64,000 nucleotides of DNA from Pseudophaeobacter flagellatus. Its GTDB lineage: Bacteria; Pseudomonadota; Alphaproteobacteria; Rhodobacterales; Rhodobacteraceae. The DNA is taken from contig NZ_JAJQRG010000005.1 of assembly GCF_021228235.1 (NCBI RefSeq), forward strand, positions 186,001 to 250,000, given 5' to 3'. Below, in pieces: positions 1 through 5,480 of the stretch. A program made the translations under genes and the position numbers. Position 1 is the first letter of the stretch. Each line of letters opens with the position of its first letter. A model generated the notes under the pieces. It worked only from the letters and a program-made list of their open reading frames with translations. It had not been told where the DNA came from and made no database searches.

Positions 1-192
1 ATACTCGGCTGCGGCGCGGATCTCGCCTGTCAGGTTCTTGGTGTCGCGGTGCTTTGGGCTGCTGATGATGGCGGGTTTGGTCAGGTCCAGTGCATCTGGC
101 AAGGTGACTGGAGTGTGATTGCCGATTTCTTCCATGACCTTGCGCATGGTTTCAGCCGGGTTTTGCATTACGTCTGGAACGTCATATGCCAT
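1..192 (-). CDS. Phage early protein, C-terminal part missing (off window)
   Basis: The first 64 codons of a leftward gene, starting at ATG 190-192 and running off the left edge. The visible peptide begins MAYDVPDVMQNPAETMRKVM and contains a segment TLPDALDLTKPAIISSP. This recalls the start of phage DUF2303 (YfdQ-like) proteins, but too little is visible for a firm call. It is the last visible gene of the leftward early operon, 50 bases after the stop of the gene ending at 243. Function not assigned. Confidence 0.6.
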   Translation of the reverse strand, partial: MAYDVPDVMQNPAETMRKVMEEIGNHTPVTLPDALDLTKPAIISSPKHRDTKNLTGEIRAAAEY

Positions 193-242
193 TTGGTTTT
201 CCTTTGGCGGTAGGTTGGGTGGGGTGGCGAATGCGCGGCTGT

Positions 243-659
243 TTAATCCACGTCTCGGATTTCGCCGGTTTCAGGGTCGTAGTCGGTGACATCGCGCGGT
301 TGGTGCATCTGCTTCATGAAGGGGCTGTAGAGTGTCAGTTCGCCCTTATCGTTGATGAAGGCGGCGGCGCTGGATGGGGGTTTCTTTGGCCCTTTGAAAT
401 TGGCCGTTGCGCCCATCGCCACATCGCCGGAATTGCCCAGGGCGTAGTTCAGGGTGATGGTCATGCTGCCGCTGCAGCCCTTGGCGCCATGATCGGCCTT
501 GTGTTCCAGCAGGTCGATCTGCAGCTGGCGATGGTCTGTCATCAGCTGCTGCAGAAAGTCACCGCTATCAAACAGCGACAGGATCTGTTCGATCGAGCGC
601 ATTTTGTAGGGATCGTTTGGTTCCGGCTTGGTCATGGCGGGGGGCAGGTGAGCGGTCAT
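243..659 (-). CDS. Hypothetical phage early protein, 138 aa
   Basis: Unrecognised soluble protein in the leftward early operon. ATG at 657-659 is chosen; an in-frame GTG directly before it (660-662) is an alternative, and both follow an AAGGA-type ribosome site. The C-terminus is acidic and ends with a DPETGEIRDVD segment of a type common in small phage proteins. No catalytic motif, membrane segment or signal peptide is visible. The operon position suggests a role in the left early programme (recombination or lysogeny control), which is inference only. Confidence 0.72.
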   Translation of the reverse strand: MTAHLPPAMTKPEPNDPYKMRSIEQILSLFDSGDFLQQLMTDHRQLQIDLLEHKADHGAKGCSGSMTITLNYALGNSGDVAMGATANFKGPKKPPSSAAAFINDKGELTLYSPFMKQMHQPRDVTDYDPETGEIRDVD

Positions 660-679
660 CACTTGAGGTTCCTTTCGGG

Positions 680-940
680 TTAGCGTGGGGTGGGCAATCG
701 GCCAGCGCTGATTTCAAAATCAGTGTGCAGGCGCTGAAAACGGTGGAAGGCTTCTGCATCGGTGGCCAGTTCCTTGCGGCTCTGGATCCGGCAGACGGTG
801 CGCAGGTGTTCGGTCGCTGCTGTCGGGCTGAACTGTTCGCCGTGCATCCCGTTGCGGGTGGCTGCGTAGCGCTGAAAGGCGACATCATGGGCCAGCATGG
901 CGGCGCGCTGCGGTGCCTTGTCCTGGGTGATCTGTTGCAT
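680..940 (-). CDS. Hypothetical small phage protein, 86 aa
   Basis: Starts at ATG 938-940 behind a strong AGGAGG site with good spacing, which decides this start over longer in-frame extensions of low-complexity sequence. The product is a charged, probably helical protein (MQQITQDKAPQRAAM...). No family recognised. It ends 20 bases before the next gene of the leftward operon. Confidence 0.7.
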   Translation of the reverse strand: MQQITQDKAPQRAAMLAHDVAFQRYAATRNGMHGEQFSPTAATEHLRTVCRIQSRKELATDAEAFHRFQRLHTDFEISAGRLPTPR

Positions 941-1019
941 GGGTGCCTCCTGTTGATCGGTTGGGGCGCGGCGGTTGTCCGTGAGTGATGGCTTTCTGTG
1001 CCGCGCCCCTGCGCAGCGC

Positions 1020-1349
1020 TCACGCTGCGGGTGTGTCGGGGGCGCTGGGTGCGAGGCCTTGGCCGTTGTAGGGGCAATCCGGCCTGCCATCGGTGGCGCG
1101 GCGGTTGCGGGTGCCAGCCTTATGGGCGGCTGCGGTCCAGGCGGTGATGGCGTCAAAGAAGTTGTCGGCGCTTGCCTTGATGCCATGCAGTTCGGCGCGG
1201 TGTGTTAGGGTTTCCGGTTCCCACCAGTCCTGCGGGTCATCGCTAGGCGGGGTCAGTGTGCCGCCAAAATCCTGAAATTTCAGGATTTTGCAAAGACCCT
1301 GCTGGGCAGCAATTTCAACCGCGGCGGCGGCAAGGCTATAGGTGGGCAT
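1020..1349 (-). CDS. Hypothetical phage early protein, 109 aa
   Basis: Leftward gene starting at ATG 1347-1349. It contains a Trp/Asp-rich central segment (PSDDPQDWWEPETL) and a helical stretch around residues 55-80. No known domain recognised. It is separated from the preceding leftward gene by about 240 bases containing several inverted repeats, so it may be subject to attenuation. Belongs to the left early operon. Confidence 0.68.
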   Translation of the reverse strand: MPTYSLAAAAVEIAAQQGLCKILKFQDFGGTLTPPSDDPQDWWEPETLTHRAELHGIKASADNFFDAITAWTAAAHKAGTRNRRATDGRPDCPYNGQGLAPSAPDTPAA

Positions 1350-1463
1350 GATCTGACCTCGGCTGGTTGTCGTGCGGGCGGTGGGTTCTTTGGAGGAGGA
1401 CTGAAACCGCCCGCACTATCCGCGCGAGAATTGGAAACTGCGCGGAAACTGGGTAAAACAAGA

Positions 1464-1488
1464 CCTGCGATGTCCTCCTTGTCGCAGG
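1464..1488 (-). terminator. Hairpin with T-rich tail, possible attenuator in left operon
   Basis: Arms CCTGCGA and TCGCAGG (7 bp) enclose an 11-base loop that, on the leftward transcript, contains AAGGAGG. Downstream on that strand the sequence is TCTTGTTTT, as in an intrinsic terminator. A second inverted repeat (1372-1381 with 1407-1416, 10 bp arms) follows before the next gene start at 1349. The stem is short, so this may be a weak terminator or attenuator. Confidence 0.4.
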
Positions 1489-1498
1489 CCTGTTGTTG

Positions 1499-1600
1499 CT
1501 AGTGGGGCGGGGGTGGTGCCCGCTGTGATGCGGGCGGCAGAGTGCCGTGCCGGATGATGGGGCAGGCAGCGTGGCGGGGCAGGTTCAGATCACGCGGCAT
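1499..1600 (-). CDS. Possible 33-aa phage peptide
   Basis: An ATG at 1598-1600 overlaps the last codons of the upstream leftward gene (stop at 1590) and opens a 33-codon frame rich in Pro, Arg and His (MPRDLNLPRHAACPIIRHG...), ending just before the hairpin at 1464-1488. Overlap with the upstream stop would allow translational coupling. No motif is visible. It could be a chance frame; listed because the position and the following hairpin make a consistent unit. Confidence 0.3.
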   Translation of the reverse strand: MPRDLNLPRHAACPIIRHGTLPPASQRAPPPPH

Positions 1601-1871
1601 GGCGGCGCTGAACCCGGTATCCCTGTTTTTCGGCGTAACAGCGCACGGTTTCGCCAACCCGGATCAGGGTTTGATCGATCGGTTCCGGCGAGGGTTCGGG
1701 GCGGTCGATCAGATGTTGGGGGCGCAGGCGCTGTGGGTCAAAGCCCTGCCCGCGCGCGGCCTTCATTGCCGCCCAAGCGGTGGTGAACAGGGAAGGATCG
1801 TCGATGTGATCTTCGGGCGATCCTGCGATGTGCTGGGCATCGCGCAGCACGGTATTTGATTTGTCTTGCAT
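1590..1871 (-). CDS. First gene of the leftward early operon, hypothetical, 93 aa
   Basis: ATG at 1869-1871 follows a strong GGAGG ribosome site. The protein (MQDKSNTVLRDAQHIAG...) has an N-terminal acidic half and a basic C-terminus with a segment LIRVGETVRCYAEKQGYRV that could be a small folded domain. No family recognised. It is the promoter-proximal gene of the left operon, directly downstream of the double operator at 1904-1950, so it should be among the first products made after induction. Confidence 0.7.
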   Translation of the reverse strand: MQDKSNTVLRDAQHIAGSPEDHIDDPSLFTTAWAAMKAARGQGFDPQRLRPQHLIDRPEPSPEPIDQTLIRVGETVRCYAEKQGYRVQRRHAA

Positions 1872-1903
1872 TCAATCCTCCATCGGTTGATGAAGGGGAG
1901 TGT

Positions 1904-1950
1904 ATAGGAGTTTTCTCCTACGTCAACACAAAATAGGAGAAAACTCCTAT
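1904..1950 (-). promoter_or_regulatory. Leftward early promoter with two repressor operators
   Basis: Two 18-bp operators lie 11 bases apart: 1904-1921 (ATAGGAGTTTTCTCCTAC) and 1933-1950 (ATAGGAGAAAACTCCTAT). Each has 7-bp inverted arms ATAGGAG/CTCCTAT around a 4-base A or T spacer; the first has one mismatch in its last base. On the leftward strand a TTGACG -35 hexamer lies between them and runs straight into the second half of the array, so the operator fills the promoter spacer, exactly as at 3042-3071. Binding by the repressor encoded at 2632-2991 is inferred from this layout. Confidence 0.8.
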
Positions 1951-2005
1951 TGATGGAGAATCAAAGGCCCGCACGGGCGGGGTTAACTGGAAGAGGAGTG
2001 AGTGG

Positions 2006-2098
2006 ATGGATATTTTATTGTGGGTGCTACAGGACGTGGCGCCTTACGTCCTTTCGGGTATCAGTATCGGAATTTCGATAGTTGCTCTTTTGCGGTAA
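2006..2098 (+). CDS. Predicted 30-aa single-pass membrane peptide
   Basis: ATG 2006-2008 follows a strong GAGGAG ribosome site (1993-1998). The 30 codons encode an almost wholly hydrophobic peptide (MDILLWVLQDVAPYVLSG...) ending in Arg, with room for one membrane helix. Its last 55 bases overlap, tail to tail on the opposite strand, the end of the membrane-protein gene at 2044-2508. The same layout recurs at 3791-3913 with 3865-4350. It could be a toxin-like peptide, a membrane partner or a chance frame; the ribosome site and the recurrence argue for a real gene. Confidence 0.45.
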   Translation: MDILLWVLQDVAPYVLSGISIGISIVALLR

Positions 2099-2508
2099 CG
2101 TCTGCCCGTCGAAAGGTGCACTTTGACGGCAGGGGCGGTACTCTCAGCTAGAATTGGTATGGCAAACTTTTCTTTGATTAGTTCATTTGGGAGAAGTTGT
2201 TTGTTTAACTTTATCTCGGAAAGCTCTTCACTGTGAAACCCTTCTTGCCCCTCCTTCTTTATTGATATCATGAAGGGGCCGCTTGTGCTGGTTAGAGACA
2301 GGAGGCCAAACGGCTTGTCTGTATGGTTCTCAATGCAGACCAGGTAGGTGCTACCTTTTTCGCCGAGCCCTACGACCTCTGTCCATCCCCTTGGCGTCTT
2401 GGGGGGTGGCGTGGTGCGCCGGATAGCAGCAAATGATACGGCGAGTGAAAATAATGAAAGCGCCGTAGGGATCCAGACTTCCAGGGATTTAGCAAGGTTC
2501 GCAATCAT
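2044..2508 (-). CDS. Membrane-anchored phage protein in lysogenic position, 154 aa
   Basis: ATG at 2506-2508. Residues about 10-30 (VWIPTALSLFSLAVSFAAI) form one membrane helix followed by RRTTPPPK and a predominantly beta-type domain of about 115 residues. The gene lies 123 bases downstream of the repressor gene and on the same strand, so it is probably read from the repressor promoter in the lysogen, the position that rexA/rexB occupy next to cI in lambda. No family recognised. The layout (N-terminal helix, then a domain opening with EVV-x-(L/M)-GE) resembles the protein at 3865-4350. A role in superinfection exclusion or host defence is inference from position. Confidence 0.68.
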   Translation of the reverse strand: MIANLAKSLEVWIPTALSLFSLAVSFAAIRRTTPPPKTPRGWTEVVGLGEKGSTYLVCIENHTDKPFGLLSLTSTSGPFMISIKKEGQEGFHSEELSEIKLNKQLLPNELIKEKFAIPILAESTAPAVKVHLSTGRRYRKRATIEIPILIPERT

Positions 2509-2616
2509 CTTTGGATTTCTATTTGGTGTTGTGGGTTGTGATTTGCACAATTTCAGATTGTGGTTGGGTGTCGGTCTCGTTCTTGTTTGCCGTTGGGTGG
2601 CAGGAGGAGATTTCCA

Positions 2617-2786
2617 TGACTGATATTGAACTTATTCGTTTTCTGAGGCGTCTTTTGGCTGAGACTGATCCGCAGCAGCAGCAAGACCTCGCCCGTAGCC
2701 CAGAAGCTGCTGTTTTAGCGGTTCGGGTAGCTGGGCAAATAGACGCACAATTTCTTGCTCTTCTGAGGTCTGAGCATTGCTCATGA
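2617..2786 (+). CDS. Doubtful antisense ORF with strong ribosome site, 56 aa
   Basis: ATG 2617-2619 sits behind an excellent AGGAGGAG site on the plus strand and opens 56 codons (MTDIELIRFLRRLLAETDPQ...) antisense to the last third of the repressor gene. The peptide is helical and amphipathic in composition, but that is also what the antisense of a helical gene can give. Listed only because the ribosome site is much better than that of the repressor itself. Confidence 0.22.
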
Positions 2787-2991
2787 ACTCTTCCAGCGTC
2801 GTCCCTAGGGCGGCGCAAATCTTCCGCATGGTTGCGACGCGGGGGCTCGCATTGTTCTTGAGCATGGACCGGATGGCAGAGTTGTCGAGGCCTGCCTTTA
2901 TTGCGAGGCCAGCCGCAGTCAAGTCTCGGTCGTTTTCGATCCGATCTTGAAGACGTAGGAGGAATGGCTCTGTGATGTGATCGCGGTTCAT
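2632..2991 (-). CDS. Prophage repressor, XRE-type HTH, 119 aa
   Basis: A short repressor with a helix-turn-helix at about residues 22-70 (LTAAGLAIKAGLDNSAIRSM, then PRVATMRKICAALGTTLEEF), typical of the XRE/Cro-CI family. The C-terminal 45 residues (EEQEIVRLFAQLPEPLKQQL) are probably a dimerisation helix. There is no LexA/CI-type self-cleaving peptidase domain, so induction must work differently, for example through an antirepressor. It reads opposite to the early right operon, and an imperfect operator (2992-3009) abuts its start codon, which suggests autoregulation. No clear Shine-Dalgarno sequence precedes the ATG. Confidence 0.87.
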   Translation of the reverse strand: MNRDHITEPFLLRLQDRIENDRDLTAAGLAIKAGLDNSAIRSMLKNNASPRVATMRKICAALGTTLEEFMSNAQTSEEQEIVRLFAQLPEPLKQQLLGYGRGLAAAADQSQPKDASENE

Positions 2992-3009
2992 GTAGGTATT
3001 TTCTACTAT
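2992..3009 (-). promoter_or_regulatory. Imperfect operator at the repressor start codon
   Basis: GTAGGTATTTTCTACTAT matches the operator at 1904-1921 at 14 of 18 positions apart from the end base, with the same 4-T centre. It touches the repressor ATG (2989-2991), where binding would block repressor expression at high repressor levels. Weaker palindromy suggests lower affinity. Function inferred from similarity and position. Confidence 0.5.
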
Positions 3010-3041
3010 GCAGAGTTAAAGATAAATCGGTGTAAAGTCCC

Positions 3042-3071
3042 TTGACGCATATAGGAGTTTAATCCTATCCA
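3042..3071 (+). promoter_or_regulatory. Rightward early promoter with repressor operator in its spacer
   Basis: TTGACG (3042-3047) is followed by operator ATAGGAGTTTAATCCTAT (3051-3068, one mismatch in the right arm) and a weak -10 around 3065-3071 (CTATCC or TATCCA). The predicted start of transcription falls within a few bases of the ATG at 3078 and there is no ribosome site, so the first mRNA is probably leaderless or nearly so. The arrangement mirrors the leftward promoter at 1904-1950. Confidence 0.75.
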
Positions 3072-3077
3072 TGAGCC

Positions 3078-3293
3078 ATGGAACAATTCATGGCAGATGT
3101 TCGCGCCTATGCCGCGCAGTTTGGGATCACCCCATCGACCGTCATTCAGAAGGCTGGGGTCGGGGGTGGTGGAACCTGGGCAAAATGGGAAAGCGGAGAC
3201 GGTAGCCCAACGCTGCGCACCGTTGACCGGCTGCGCGCCTATATAGCGAAAAACCCGGCTCCGGATGCTGACCAGACGGAGGACGCCGCATGA
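3078..3293 (+). CDS. Cro-position small regulator, 71 aa
   Basis: First gene of the rightward early operon, divergent from the repressor. The sequence (residues 12-55: AAQFGITPSTVIQKAGVGGG, then TWAKWESGDGSPTLRTVDRL) fits a compact helix-turn-helix of XRE/Cro type with a short tail. By position it should be the Cro counterpart that binds the same operators. The ATG at 3078 has no Shine-Dalgarno sequence; an in-frame ATG at 3090 is an alternative start. Its TGA overlaps the next gene (ATGA at 3290-3293). Confidence 0.72.
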   Translation: MEQFMADVRAYAAQFGITPSTVIQKAGVGGGGTWAKWESGDGSPTLRTVDRLRAYIAKNPAPDADQTEDAA

Positions 3294-3613
3294 GCCGCCC
3301 CCGTCTGACCCTGATTGTGAACAATGATGTGTCATGCGCTGACGCTAGCGCGGTGCAGGTGCAAACCTCTTGGTCAAATCAATTTGACCCCTACGCCCTA
3401 AAGGCCAGCGCGCCGGATCTGTGGTCCAGCTATTTCCGCGCCCGGTTCAACAGCCCGCGCGAGGTAGCGCTGTTCTGCGATGTCAGTTTCCAGACCGCGC
3501 TGAACTGGTGGGGCGCAGTCACCGCCCCCGCCAGCCACATCGCGCTGTTGGTCATACTGACAGACCCCGCCGCGCCGGGTTTCTTTGGCGCGCAACTGGG
3601 GCAGGCGGCATGA
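3290..3613 (+). CDS. Phage early protein with possible HTH, 107 aa
   Basis: Overlaps the Cro-like gene by 4 bases (ATGA), so the two are translationally coupled. Residues 54-90 (SPREVALFCDVSFQTALNWW, then GAVTAPASH) have the spacing of a helix-turn-helix, as in small phage regulators. The N-terminal 45 residues look unstructured. Function is probably regulatory but not assigned to a family. Confidence 0.6.
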   Translation: MSRPRLTLIVNNDVSCADASAVQVQTSWSNQFDPYALKASAPDLWSSYFRARFNSPREVALFCDVSFQTALNWWGAVTAPASHIALLVILTDPAAPGFFGAQLGQAA

Positions 3614-3663
3614 GCGGCACCGAAAAAAATAGGGGTGGGTTTTCCGTCGCTCATGTCAATGGT

Positions 3664-3727
3664 GAGCGGGGGCAGGCATGCCTGCAAGTGGCGCCCAATC
3701 CCTCCCTGTTGAACTTGGGGCGTGTTG
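3664..3727 (+). repeat. Copy A of a duplicated early-operon segment
   Basis: This 64-bp core matches 4450-4513 at 53 positions by my count, and weaker similarity continues about 35 bases further (through a CG-rich hairpin and a T-run). It holds the 14-bp palindrome GCAGGCATGCCTGC at 3672-3685. In the plus frame opened by ATG 3610 (ATGA overlap with the previous gene), 7 of the 11 differences from copy B fall at third codon positions, as if both copies encode a short peptide with RGQA-x-LQVAP and NLGRV. The module at 3791-4350 lies between the copies. Confidence 0.8.
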
Positions 3728-3790
3728 TCGCCGATCGCGTCACGCGCCCCGTTTTTTGGGGGGCGTTTGCAATAGGAGATAATAGGTCTG

Positions 3791-3913
3791 ATGATCGAGT
3801 CCGTTTTGTCCGCCGAAGTGGTGATGCTAGCTATTGCATTGGCGCAGTTCGCCCTGGCCTTCGCTCAGATTTCGATTGTATGGCTTTTGATTTCATTGAT
3901 CAGGTCCCTGTAA
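3791..3913 (+). CDS. Predicted 40-aa single-pass membrane peptide
   Basis: ATG 3791-3793 is preceded by AATAGGAGATAATAGG (AGGAG at 3774-3778, a further AGG closer to the start). The 40-codon product is an acidic-start hydrophobic helix (MIESVLSAEVVMLAIALAQ...) ending in RSL. Its last 49 bases overlap the end of the opposite-strand gene 3865-4350, the same convergent layout as 2006-2098 with 2044-2508. Most of the hydrophobic stretch lies outside the overlap, so it is not simply an antisense artefact of that gene. Confidence 0.45.
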   Translation: MIESVLSAEVVMLAIALAQFALAFAQISIVWLLISLIRSL

Positions 3914-4350
3914 AAATAGTCGAACCGAATTCGAACGCTTCTCCCCTTTCTTCCCTGAAGATTGAAGTTGAAAAAAGCGTCGGTCGCCCCTGGTCTGACC
4001 GGGCGAGGGCTATCGAAATTAAGCGTTCTTTCGCCTTGAGGTGGGGAGGGTGGTTTGGAGGGGCGCAGCCTTGCTTTCCAAGAGATGGCAGTGGCGGATT
4101 TTACTTCCAGCACGACGTTGCTGGGGTTTGTCACAAGGATGCGGACCGGACGCCAATTGTCAGAGCCGCTGATTTCTTCTCCCATTCGCACTACCTCAAA
4201 AATTGGCTCCGGGCGTTGCGCTTGTTGGTTAAGAAGGCGGGTTTGTTTGAAGCTGCTATAGGCGGCAAAACAGGCGGCAGCGGCAGAGACTGCGGCTGCG
4301 AGAAACGTCGCGTGTTGCAGGTCCAAGACAGAATCCCTTTCGAAAATCAT
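3865..4350 (-). CDS. Membrane-anchored phage protein, possible paralogue of 2044-2508
   Basis: ATG at 4348-4350 gives 161 residues; a TTG 18 bases downstream has a better AAAGGG ribosome site and is an alternative start. Residues about 13-33 (ATFLAAAVSAAAACFAAYSS) form a membrane helix, followed by a basic linker and a beta-rich domain that opens FEVVRMGEE and contains VRILVTNPSNVVLEV. The same order is seen in the protein at 2044-2508 (EVVGLGEK...TYLVCIENHTDKPF). It reads against the surrounding rightward operon, so it has its own expression. Not recognised as a known family; exclusion or defence is inference. Confidence 0.62.
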   Translation of the reverse strand: MIFERDSVLDLQHATFLAAAVSAAAACFAAYSSFKQTRLLNQQAQRPEPIFEVVRMGEEISGSDNWRPVRILVTNPSNVVLEVKSATAISWKARLRPSKPPSPPQGERTLNFDSPRPVRPGATDAFFNFNLQGRKGRSVRIRFDYFYRDLINEIKSHTIEI

Positions 4351-4449
4351 TGGCGTGTGACGAAGGGTGCAGTCAATCGGGGTGGTAAACAAGCCCCGGT
4401 TGTCTGCGAAAACACTGCAGGCTGCGGATTGCCATCCGCTGCCTACGCT

Positions 4450-4513
4450 GACCGGGGGCAGGCGCGCCTGCAAGTGGCCCCCAAATCCTCCCTGTCTAAC
4501 CTCGGGCGCGTTG
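4450..4513 (+). repeat. Copy B of the duplicated early-operon segment
   Basis: Second copy of the repeat at 3664-3727. The palindrome becomes GCAGGCGCGCCTGC (4458-4471); the two central changes relative to copy A keep it perfectly palindromic. In the same plus frame this copy ends at the TGA 4561-4563, which overlaps the start of the HNH gene (ATG 4556), so the encoded peptide could be translationally coupled to it. An in-frame GTG near 4356 would give a peptide sharing an NRGG element with copy A. Confidence 0.8.
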
Positions 4514-4555
4514 GCGCAGTTCGCGCTGCGCGTCCGCTTTTTCAAGGGGCACACA

Positions 4556-4888
4556 ATGGGTGACCGGCGCGAAGCGATTGAGGCAAAGGTCCGCGCGCGG
4601 ATTGAGCTTGTCTGCTGCCCGGTCTTGGGCAGTGATTGCTGGCGGTGGACCGGCCAAGATTCGGGCGATGGGCGCGGTGGTGATTATCCCCGCATGTGCC
4701 TGGACGGTCAGACGGTTGCCGTGCATCGGGTGATGTTCACCAATAAGAACGGCTTCATTCCTGGCAAAAAACAGATCGATCACAAGTGCCGCAACCGGCG
4801 CTGCGTCAATCCTGACCATTTGGAAATGGTTACTCACAAAGGAAATCAGCGGCGGCGTGACCGGGCGCTGAGGATGGCGGCAGAATGA
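4556..4888 (+). CDS. HNH endonuclease, 110 aa
   Basis: ATG at 4556 follows AAGGGG. The protein has the HNH_3-type pattern: CWRWTG at residues 28-33, HRV at 57-59, and the core IDHKCRNRRCVNPDHLEMV at 74-92 with D75-H76, Cys78 and Cys83 as probable zinc ligands, Asn85 and His88. This nuclease type is frequent as a free-standing homing-like gene in phages. It sits directly behind repeat copy B and overlaps the next gene by 4 bases, so it may have entered as part of the same rearrangement as the module at 3791-4350. Confidence 0.85.
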   Translation: MGDRREAIEAKVRARIELVCCPVLGSDCWRWTGQDSGDGRGGDYPRMCLDGQTVAVHRVMFTNKNGFIPGKKQIDHKCRNRRCVNPDHLEMVTHKGNQRRRDRALRMAAE

Positions 4889-5322
4889 CCGCGCGCCTCG
4901 CAACCCGGCGCAGCCAATTCCCACCCCGGCCGGATTGGGCATGGCTGCGTTGGCATTGGCAGGGTCAGCCGATCCTGCATGAAGGCCTGGCGCTGGCAGA
5001 GATTTCTACGCGTGAAACCGGCCAGCTGGCCTGCTTGGCCACGCCTTATAGATATTCTGAGGGCGGGCCTGTGCTGGGTGCTGATTATGCCGGGGCATGG
5101 CTGCAAGATCTCGCCCAGGCCCAAATCATGGCGATCTCGCCCGCCTTTATGGCCGGTTGGTCCGGGCAGGATGTTGCCCTGCCTGCGCCTGCTGTGCGCG
5201 CTTGCGGCTGCATCATTGTTCCGCCTGCTGTTGGCTGGCGAGACGCGCCGGATGTCTGGCAGGCGGTTTGTCTGGCATTGGCGGCGGTAAAACCTGTCTA
5301 TCTGTTGGAGGGCTGCGCGTGA
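4885..5322 (+). CDS. Hypothetical phage protein, 145 aa
   Basis: Starts with an ATGA overlap with the HNH gene. The segment LACLATPYRYSEGGP (residues 48-62) faintly recalls the LATPY motif at the first strand of DUF1937/DUF4406-type nucleoside-deoxyribosyltransferase-like phage proteins. The rest (a helix with LQDLAQAQ, then a Pro- and Gly-containing C-terminus) fits such a fold only loosely. Otherwise unrecognised, and the family suggestion is weak. Ends in a GTGA overlap with the next gene. Confidence 0.6.
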   Translation: MTARLATRRSQFPPRPDWAWLRWHWQGQPILHEGLALAEISTRETGQLACLATPYRYSEGGPVLGADYAGAWLQDLAQAQIMAISPAFMAGWSGQDVALPAPAVRACGCIIVPPAVGWRDAPDVWQAVCLALAAVKPVYLLEGCA

Positions 5323-5480
5323 TCCCTGAAATCCTGTTCAATTGGATCGTCATACGAGAGTGGCGGATCAGTTTGCATCGATCTCACTGCCGGTTCCATC
5401 CGTTAACCGGTGTCTGGTTGCGCGGCGGTTGGCATTTCGAATTTGGGCCTGTGTCACTGTTTTGGGAAAGGTACGACTGA
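5319..5480 (+). CDS. Small aromatic-rich phage protein, 53 aa
   Basis: GTG 5319-5321 overlaps the previous stop and follows GGAGG with good spacing; the TGA at 5478-5480 overlaps the next ATG by one base. This tight coupling on both sides supports it as a real gene. The product (GTG-initiated; IPEILFNWIVIREWRISLHR...) has many Trp, Phe and Arg residues and a C-terminal WHFEFGPVSLFWERYD segment. No family recognised. Confidence 0.55.
   Translation: MIPEILFNWIVIREWRISLHRSHCRFHPLTGVWLRGGWHFEFGPVSLFWERYD

Noticed and set aside
3421-4563. Long plus-strand frame of 380 codons as one protein
   Set aside because: The middle part looks like antisense of the membrane-protein gene 3865-4350 and has mixed, implausible composition. 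Only the duplicated ends look coding, so I treat it as two short segments rather than one protein.
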